A stretch of DNA of 64,000 bases, from positions 34,970,501 through 35,034,500 of the forward strand of contig NW_024466004.1 in NCBI RefSeq assembly GCF_017591425.1, read 5' to 3'. Positions 56,841-64,000 of the stretch are shown here, piece by piece (position 1 is the first letter of the stretch; every line of letters starts with the position of its first letter). The notes below the pieces were generated by a model. The model searched no databases and had not been told where the DNA came from. It saw only the letters and a program-made list of their open reading frames with translations. Position numbers and translations under genes: made by a program. This DNA is from Ochotona curzoniae. Taxonomy: Eukaryota; Chordata; Mammalia; Lagomorpha; Ochotonidae.

Positions 56841-57370
56841 AATCCTGAGTTCATGGTATAATTTAGTAATACTGCAGATCACAATAGAACATTCAAAAGG
56901 TTTTTTTTTTTTAGAAATCCAGCCTTTCATGAATTGTCAGTCCTAATCATATTCAATTCACAAAATAAAATCCTTTCTTTAAAACTATGCTGTAGTTTGA
57001 GCTTCAGAAAACTAACTTTAAGGCTAAGTTCTAAGAAAAGAACTCTCAGATTAGAGCTAAGTCCAAATAAATTACTTTATGCATAAACAGTATGGGAAGA
57101 TCTGGTGTCATCTTTTCTCAACTTCAACAAACTTTCTACATGTTACAGACATGGATAAGCACTGTTCCAGAAACTATGCAGGTAAAGGAAATGTCAGGCA
57201 AAGTTCTCAGGTTCAGAAACTTTTAATGTAGGAAAATCGCAACAAACATGGCTATGAGCCTGGCTACTGCTGCACAACTCACACAGTCAGTGGTCTTTGG
57301 TCTCTTGAATCTTTACCTCTAATGTGTATGTGTCTTGTCTACATTCTAATATAAAAGTTTGCAAGTTTCT
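56841..57370. other. Unannotated DNA, possible L2 scrap
   Basis: 57150-57250 ('AAGCACTGTTCCAGAAACTATGCAGG') faintly resembles the L2 'gcactgttctaggcactggggatacagc' segment. Nothing else recognised. Confidence 0.35.
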
Positions 57371-57667
57371 TGGCACAGCACCATGGCATGGTAGGTTAAG
57401 CCTTCACCTGCAGTGCCAGCATGCCATACAGATGGATGTCAAAAGCAGAAAAAGATGATCCAAATCCAGGAGAAACTTCAGGTTCCTGGCTTTGGATCAG
57501 CCATGCCCCAGCCATTAATGCCATTTGAGGCCTGAATCAATGGTTGAAAGATCCTTCTGTCTCTATTTCTCACTCTCTGTCTTTCTCTCTCCATGTCTCT
57601 GTCCCTGTCTTCTTTTCTCTGTAGCTCTGCCTTCCAAATAAAAATAAAATAATTTTTTAAAAAAAAA
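57371..57667 (+). repeat. CSINE, plus strand, with small internal deletion
   Basis: 'GCACAGCACCATGGCATGGTAGGTTAAGCC', 'CACCTGCAGTGCCAGCATGCC' and tail 'CAAATAAAAATAAAATAATTTTTT' are present. The region after the B box is shortened. Confidence 0.85.
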
Positions 57668-58349
57668 TCACTAGTTTCTACAGCAGTTACAGAAATATCC
57701 CAGTTTTCTATGGCCACTCCGCCTCCTTTCTCTACAATATTGCTTTCTGGTTCACAGAATTTCACAGTATTACTTTGTGAATCACTTTGTTGTCGTTCTT
57801 CTTTCTACTCACTTCTCCTTTTTCCCTTCTCCCAATGCACACTCCTCCAAATATAAAATATATTTTGAAATAACAACAGATCATTTTCAGGAGAGTACAG
57901 TATATTCTCTAAAATATACTGTATGTCTCAAATTTAGCTAATAATAGCTAAATAGAGAATAATGAACCAATTTTTTAAATTATTGTATTTTCTTCTTCCT
58001 CTTAAACATAAAATGTAAATAGTTTGTGATTTAATAAATTAAAAGAACTGTAAACAGAAATCAGCAGAAACCTAGACGCTTAAAGGCTTGGACATAAAGG
58101 ATGTAAAGTAAGTACTTTCTAAATAGGTAATATCCATAATTTACACATACCAGCCTATGCTCTGTGGCCTAAAGTGCATAAACCTTAAACAGAGATTATG
58201 TTAATAGTCCATTGCAAAGTGGATGAGAATGGTCTCTTCACTTCAGGAAGCTCATAACTCAAAAGGGTATTATAAGAGATCTACTTTGCTAATGTGCACA
58301 TCAATATCAAAAATGATCTATTAATGAATTAGTGGTTTGTTAACTAGCA
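57668..58349. other. Unannotated AT-rich DNA
   Basis: No recognisable gene or repeat. Confidence 0.4.
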
Positions 58350-58600
58350 TGATGATATGGGAGGCCTCAGTGTAGACCCCCAGACAGACCCTAGCTTTGG
58401 CCTGACCCAGTCCTGGCTATTATCAGCATTTGGGAAGTGAAACTGTGAATGAAAGATCTCTATTCTTTCTCATCCTTCCTCTATTTCACCCTCTGCTCTC
58501 TCTCTGTCTCTGTCTCTCTCTCTCATCCTTCTCCCTTCTCTATCTCCTTCTTCCTCTTTCTCTGTATTACTCTGGTTTCCAAAAGAGTTAAATATTTTAA
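58350..58600 (+). repeat. CSINE 3' fragment with pyrimidine expansion
   Basis: 'GGCCTGACCCAGTCCTGGC' and 'GCATTTGGGAAGTGAAACTGTGAATG' are CSINE blocks. The CT-rich segment before the tail is expanded at 58495-58565. Confidence 0.7.
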
Positions 58601-59130
58601 AATAAGCACATATGTGATTAACTATAATTGTTTTAGAAGTATTCTTGAATCTTCAGTGAGTGACAAAGAGAATCCACAGAAGCTTGTATTATTTGTCCTT
58701 TAAGAATGAAACAAATTCTACTATAACCAGATGTGAACACTACAAGATACTGTACGCCAGGAAAACCAAAGGCAAAAACCCACAGAGATCATTGAGAAAA
58801 TGTTTAGTAAGTAGGAAACCAAAAAGGAGAGCAGGATCTTGTCCCTAGAACCTGGGTCCTAATTTTGAAGGAACTCTCACATAACTGTAGTGTCAAACAA
58901 GCTTTTGAAAGATTGAGGATTAAGTTGCTCTTGAGCCTATGTTACATACTTGGTGAAATTTTTATTTTATGCCCAGATTTTCTCTTAGCTTCATCAACTA
59001 ATTCACATGGTCATAAGCAGATGCTTTGGTATGTCAGATAATATTGCTAACTGCAACCTATACTTTAAAAATATTCAACCTTGTGGCAGGCAGTGTTTTA
59101 TGCCAAAGGTCAGCAAATTTATTATTTTTG
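58601..59130. other. Unannotated AT-rich DNA
   Basis: No recognisable gene or repeat. Confidence 0.4.
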
Positions 59131-59378
59131 CTTTAAAGATTTATTTTTATTTGATAGGCAGATTTAATAAAGAGAGAAGGAGAAACAGAGAGAGTCATTC
59201 ATCTGCTAATTCATTCCCCAACAGGCCACAACAGACAGAGGTGAACTGATCTAAAGCTGGGAATCAAGAACCTCTTCTCAACCTACCTGTAGGTAGGTGC
59301 TGATGCTCAAGACTTTGTGCCATTCTCTACTGCCTTCCCAGAACATAAGCGGAGAGCTGGATCAGAAACGGAATAACC
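59131..59378 (-). repeat. CSINE, minus strand, lacking its head
   Basis: 'TTTATTTTTATTTGATAGGCAG', 'CAACAGGCCACAACAGACAG' and 'GCGGAGAGCTGGATCAGAAACGG' stop at the head of the next CSINE. The promoter half is missing. Confidence 0.85.
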
Positions 59379-59700
59379 TGGACCCAGCTCAATGGCTCAG
59401 TGGCTAAATCTTTACCTTGCACACACTGGGATCCCATAAGGGCTCTAGTTCATGTTTTGGCTGCTTCACCTCCCATCTAGCTCCCTGCTGTGGCCTGGAA
59501 AGCAATCGAGGATGGCCCAAAGCCTTGGTACCTGCACCTGCATGGGAGACCTGTAAGAACTTCCTGGATCCTGGCTTCAGATTGGCTCAGCTCCAGCCAC
59601 TGCTCCCACTTGGGGAGTAAACTAGAGATTTAACTTTCTCTTTGTATCTCCTTCTCACTATAAATCTGTCTCTCAAGTAAAATTTTAAAATCTTTAAAGA
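59379..59700 (+). repeat. CSINE, plus strand
   Basis: 'CTGGACCCAGCTCAATGGCTCAGTGGC', 'GGATCCCATAAGGGCTCTAG', 'GAGGATGGCCCAAAGCC' and tail 'CAAGTAAAATTTTAAAATC'. Shares young-subfamily features but is moderately diverged. Placed against the broken end of the preceding reverse copy. Confidence 0.88.
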
Positions 59701-59794
59701 AGTGACACACACATGTACACACACATTCTTAACTCATGGATAGTAAAAAGTAGGACATTGGTTATATTTGTGCCATGAACCACAGTCCGCTGAT

Positions 59795-59945
59795 CCCTGT
59801 TCTAAGTAATTTATGTTTATTAGGTCACTTAATATTTTAAACCACCTGTAAGTACTATGAATTGCAGCTAAGAGAAAACAGGTTACTTTCTGAGATCAGA
59901 CAACATATAGTAAAGCAGTGTAAATAATGGAGATTTGGTTTACAT
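59795..59945 (-). repeat. MIR SINE, minus strand
   Basis: 'TTCTAAGTAATTTATGTTTATTAGGTCACTTAATATTTTAAACC', then 'CTGTAAGTACTATGAATTGCAGCTAAGAGAAAACAGG' and 'GAGATCAGACAACATATAGTAAAGCAG', match the MIR reverse complement from its 3' end to the 'gtcacacagctagtaagtggcag' block. Confidence 0.7.
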
Positions 59946-61699
59946 GCATTTTCTCCCTTTGAAAGCTTACATACCACTTTTCTGTCTACACTAAAACATA
60001 CATTGATTACAGGGTTCATCTCTTTCCATAATTAAAGTGCTGGAGCACTGGAAGCGTGCTGGGGCTAATGGGACAGCCTATTCTCAACCTCTGATACCAA
60101 TATTTTACAGTCCCATTCAGCTGCCTCTTCCTTCTTGATTTCCTCAACCAAAGCACAAAAGTCAGACATTTTGTGACAACTAGGTAATTCAAAGAGTAAA
60201 GAGGATGCTGTTCCCTTTAGAGCTGGCAGACAGGAACTCTCATCTCCTCCGTAAAATAACGAAGCTTTGATCCATGGCCTCTCAGTGCTAATAACAATGT
60301 CACATTCATGCTTCCAGATGGCACATCACAGTCTTTCGTCTTTACCTAACTCGATGATTAGTGCAGGACAACAACTGAAACTAAATCCTCTGTCAGTTTG
60401 TCTTTAGACCTTGCTGACAAAATCAGCTCGATATTTGAACTGATGACATGTTCCTCTGCATGGAAAAGATTCCGCTTCACTTTCTATAAAAGGAAACATC
60501 AGCAACAGAAAATACAAAGACAACAAAGTCTGTGGCATCAGTGAAAGACCCTAACTGGCCCACATCTTGAAGACAGAAGATGCTTTTTCTGGCCGGCAGT
60601 GTGATGAAGCTAAGATGAGAGTCATCTTCCATGACTCCTCAGTCAGTAGCAGAATGAGAAGTGGAAATAGCTCTATTATGTGGAACCACAAATCATATGG
60701 CCTTTGACTGGGTAATAATTACTTAGAGAGCATTTCAAAACATTAAAGACTTGGAACTTTCTAGTATTCTGAACACCCCTTATTTGGCAAAGCCAAGCAA
60801 TGGGAGTTCTGGTCAAATTACAGATGGCATTCTGTGTATAACAGTGACTTACCACAGATTCCATATAAGGATTTCAAATTATAAATCATCTGAGTTAATC
60901 AATAACTACTCCGACTTGAGTGCCTCCTTTGGGGGAACAACACTTAAGAGTAGTGGCATAGTATAAACCTCAGTGACACACTTCCTGCCCCCAAATATAA
61001 CTAATCCTAAAATTTTACCAGAACAATGTACACTTTTGGGATTCCAGTGATACACAAGATTAGCAAAACAAATTGCTATATTATATATGTGTGCGACTAT
61101 TGCACTCATTTAAATCGGTTTCTTCATAGAAGCAACAGATCTCAATGATTTCATGCTGTCCAAGCTACTTGCAGTTGACAAAAATGGCTCACTCACTGTG
61201 TGGAGTGCCTCCTGTGCTATCTGTAAAATTAATTTGTTAGGAGCTTTTTGTTACTTTGATGATGTATAGTCATCTTGGATTTTGAAACCTCGAACATCTG
61301 GAATAAAAGAAGCCACAACTGATTTTCCTGAGACAGTTCTGAGACAGTTCTGTGGTTTCCTTGATGATCAATGGCAGTTTGCTCTCTAAGTTTACAGGGG
61401 AAAAAGACTGTAACTGGTTAGCAGTCAGCTGCATTTCCCAGAAGCCACATAGATCCTGAGGAGTGAGGTCCTGAGATGCACTGAAGACCAGATCTCACCA
61501 GTGGGAAACATCAATCTCCATGGTTGCTTCTGAGGAAATTTGTTCAAAACATGCCAAACTGGGTTTACTTAAGTAATTATCCTAAATATAGTATTACTCC
61601 TATTATAAAGTAATGGATCAGCTTCTTCACTTCTGGAAGATAATGGGAATCCAGCATGTTTAAGCAGATGAAATAAAAGTTTTGTCATCAAAAAGGCAA
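59946..61699. other. Unannotated, apparently unique DNA
   Basis: No repeat recognised over 1.7 kb. A TATA-like TATAAAAGG at 60485-60493 is discussed under findings. A small GAGACAGTTCT duplication lies at 61332-61350. Confidence 0.4.
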
Positions 61700-62070
61700 A
61701 CATCCCATGATCTCATTCATATGTGATTCTCAAAATGTCTAATTCAAATAAGTAAAGGATAGACTAATAATATCTAAGTAAAGGATAGAATGGTGGTTCC
61801 CAGAGGCTGGAAGGTGGGAGTGTCGGTTTAATGAGATGTTGGTCAAAGGAGACAAAATAAGTTCAAAGAGTATAGTTAACAGCAATGTATTGTATGTTTG
61901 AAAAATCACAGAAAACAGACTTTGATTTTGCCACACAGAAAAATTCAGGATGTGAGGGTAAGTCCTATATTAACCAGCTAATCTGTGTACATATTTCAGG
62001 ACACCATGTTGCACACCAAGAACATATACAATCCTTACTTGTCGATTTAAAATGTAATAAAATAATTAGG
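61700..62070 (+). mobile_element. L1M-type 3' end, plus strand
   Basis: 'CATCCCATGATCTCATTCATATGTGATTCTC', 'GATAGAATGGTGGTTCCCAGAGGCTGG', 'GATGTTGGTCAAAGGAGACAAAATAAG', 'TATAGTTAACAGCAATGTATTGTATG' and 'CACCATGTTGCACACC' follow the old mammalian L1 3' UTR in order. No coding part is kept. Confidence 0.85.
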
Positions 62071-63203
62071 CTATCTTCATACACGTTAACTTTTTAAAGA
62101 CCTACCCCGCATCAGGCTCTGCCAAGTCCTTCCTCAAATAACATCTCTTTTTTTTTTCCACAACTCATCAGTAACAGATTCTGACCCAGATACAGGGATT
62201 GACTTTGTGACCTTATTTGGAAATCTTTCTTCTTGGGATGTGTGGTAGACATTATGTAATGTTCTGTAAGACACACCAATTTGGTAGCATTGTGAATGAG
62301 AAGAGTTTGCTTTTTGATTCCTTTCAGAAGAATTGTGAGGAATCGAAAGAACCTACATTGAACAAGAAGAGACACTGGGCAGTGAGCATAAAATGACCTC
62401 AATCTGGACTGTCTCAAGTGACTATTTTCTTAAGAAGGAGAAACACTGAAGTTCATGATAACTCTCTCCGCACGGAGCCAAACTGAACCAATAAGCTAAA
62501 CTTCCCTAAAGAGAACCTGGCATCAAGTTGAACACAAATGTTTACCTGGCAGGACTTGAGAAGGAACCACAAGACTCGTTTTGGGGGTGGATTACCAATC
62601 TAGTCTAAAGAGCTGGGAAATCACAACGCAGACATAATGATCATGCTGAAGCCCAACTGAAATGACAAGTTGCTGGTCTGATACAGTACTAGTTTGATTT
62701 GGTAAAAATAATCATATGCAATAGAAAACATGGGGGAAATATACCCAGAAACAAGTCAGCGAGAAGTTTGCTGACTGTTCCCTCCTTTATTGTATTATTG
62801 GAAATTCTTGTGGAATTTGACTTGTCAGTAAACGCTGCAAAGACCTGTTTGTTTCCTTGCTGTAGTTAGCACGAGAAACAGTCATAGACGCTATGCTGAC
62901 ACCACATGATGTATTCTCATTATCAGTATGATGGAGTGAAGGAGGCAAAGAGAAGCCTGATCACATGACCCTTAAGAGCATCAAAACTGATGGGGTGCCT
63001 CATTGCAGAGCAGTTGGAGATGTGACCATTCAGAGCCTTCAGAAGTCATGAAACCCCTGTCACACTCAGGTTTTGTTTATTAGTACAAAGATACTGGCAG
63101 TCTACGCTCACGGTAAGATTCTAAATAAAAACCTACACATTCTGAGAGTATTTATAGGATTGGCCAAGTGAAAAATGAAAATGGGAGCTTCTTATTCAAA
63201 CTG
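62071..63203. other. Unannotated DNA
   Basis: No gene. 62950-63055 ('CCTGATCACATGACCCTTAAGAGC') faintly recalls MLT1-class LTR sequence, but too weakly to call. Confidence 0.35.
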
Positions 63204-63541
63204 CAAGAATGAGGCAAGCACAGCAGCACAGAAGGCTAATTCTCTGCCTGTGGCATCAGCATCCCATGTAAACGCCAGTTCATGTCCCAGCTGCTCCACT
63301 TCTAATTCAGCTCCTTCTTGGTGTCCTGGGAAGAGCAGCCACGGATGGCCTAAGAACTTGGACCCCTCTACCTACGTGGGAGACCTAGAGAAGTTCCTGG
63401 ATGCTGGCTTCTGACCTGTCCAGCTCCAGCCATGGCAGTCATCTGAGGAGTGGGCCAGCAGACAGATGATCTCTCTCTGTATCTCCACCTGTCTGTAATT
63501 CCAACTCTCAAGTAAAATAAATGAATCTTTAAAAAATAAAA
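63204..63541 (+). repeat. CSINE, plus strand, intermediate age
   Basis: 'GGCAAGCACAGCAGCACAGAAGGC', 'GCCAGTTCATGTCCCAGCTGCTCC', 'GGATGGCCTAAGAACTTGG' and tail 'CAAGTAAAATAAATGAATC'. Confidence 0.9.
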
Positions 63542-63781
63542 GGCAAGGACTTTTTTCAGAGATCTGGCATCCTATCAACATGTTTTTGTTCTGTGTTGAT
63601 TTGCTACTTGGATGTATATGAATGAAAGGGGCATCATGATATTTGATTATTGTTTACGAGCTATGTCTATACTCTTGAGGAATGATATGGGATATTTTTT
63701 CTTCCACTTGTTATTTCTTGAAAGCTTACTCAATGGGGTGCTAAGTCTGTAACTGAAAAGTGAAATAAAAATGCACTATTA
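63542..63781. other. Unannotated AT-rich DNA
   Basis: No recognisable gene or repeat. Confidence 0.4.
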
Positions 63782-64000
63782 GGGCCCAGCGCGATGACGC
63801 AGTGGTTAAGGTCCTTGACTTGAACGTGCTGGGATCCCATATGGGCACCAGTTCTAATCCTGGTGGCCTCGCTTCCCATCCAGCTCCCTGCCCGCAGCCT
63901 GGGAAAGCAGTCGAGGACGGCCCATAGCTTTGGGATCCTGCACCTGCGTGGGAGACCCAGAAGAGGCTCCTGGCTCCGGATTGGCTCAGCTCCAGCCGTT
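63782..64000 (+). repeat. CSINE, plus strand, young subfamily, cut by window end
   Basis: Near-consensus head 'GGGCCCAGCGCGATGACGCAGTGG', B-box region 'AGTTCTAATCCTGGTGGCC' and 'GCAGTCGAGGACGGCCC'. The sequence ends at 'CTCCAGCCGTT', about 100 bases short of the usual 3' end. Confidence 0.95.

Noticed and set aside
62150..62420. Possible MLT1 LTR ('TGACCTTATTTGGAAAT')
   Set aside because: Only one 17-base block matches. The expected neighbouring blocks are missing on both sides.
1..64000. CRISPR arrays, operons, bacterial-type defence or biosynthetic systems
   Set aside because: The repeats and composition are those of a mammalian nuclear genome. The regularly spaced repeats present are microsatellites and tandem units inside retroelements.

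Overview
This 64 kb window is AT-rich, non-coding mammalian nuclear DNA. I find no protein-coding exon, tRNA, rRNA or other RNA gene that I can defend. It is packed with retrotransposon remnants, and the repeats identify the host. About three dozen copies of the lagomorph tRNA-derived C-repeat (CSINE) lie on both strands, alongside mammal-wide MIR, L2, L1M-type and MLT1/MaLR relics. The least-decayed CSINEs start with a GGCCCGGCGC-type head and carry 'AGTTCTAATCC' where rabbit copies, as I remember them, have 'GGTTCGAGTCC'. That points to a lagomorph and, with less certainty, to pika (Ochotona) rather than rabbit.

Layout. 1-6.6 kb: MIR fragments and CSINEs, including two CSINEs inserted one after the other into a single MIR. 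6.7-7.5 kb and 14.3-16.15 kb: two copies, in opposite orientations, of a repeat with degenerate internal tandem units and an A-rich end. 8.5-12 kb: L2-like remnants. 12.25-13.9 kb: an old L1 split by a CSINE and by a younger L1 end that has its own target-site duplication. 18.7-19.2 kb: an MLT1 LTR with a 50-bp triplication. 25.4-26.45 kb: a MaLR LTR, then a CSINE interrupted by a solo LTR. 28.4-35.6 kb: CSINE-dense. 41.5-44.35 kb: a long L2 reverse-transcriptase remnant on the minus strand, split by three CSINEs. 44.4-51 kb: mostly unique DNA. 51.5-53.64 kb: an L1-derived element with a 5' end and part of ORF1 but no ORF2 (half-L1-like). 53.7-64 kb: CSINEs, MIRs, an L1M 3' end, and a young CSINE cut by the window edge.

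No genes act together here. The open reading frames in the window are chance frames or frames through SINE, L1 and L2 sequence. The longest (253 codons, minus strand, 4998-5759) runs through a CSINE. The most informative content is the order of insertions, the ORF2-less L1 derivative, the tandem-unit retroelement, the solo LTR with an internal empty-site reference, and a few unique-sequence candidates (a CTCF-like motif at 29.5 kb and a GC-richer block at 46.2 kb). Repeat boundaries were judged by eye and may be off by 5-30 bases. Family names come from remembered consensus sequences, not a database search.
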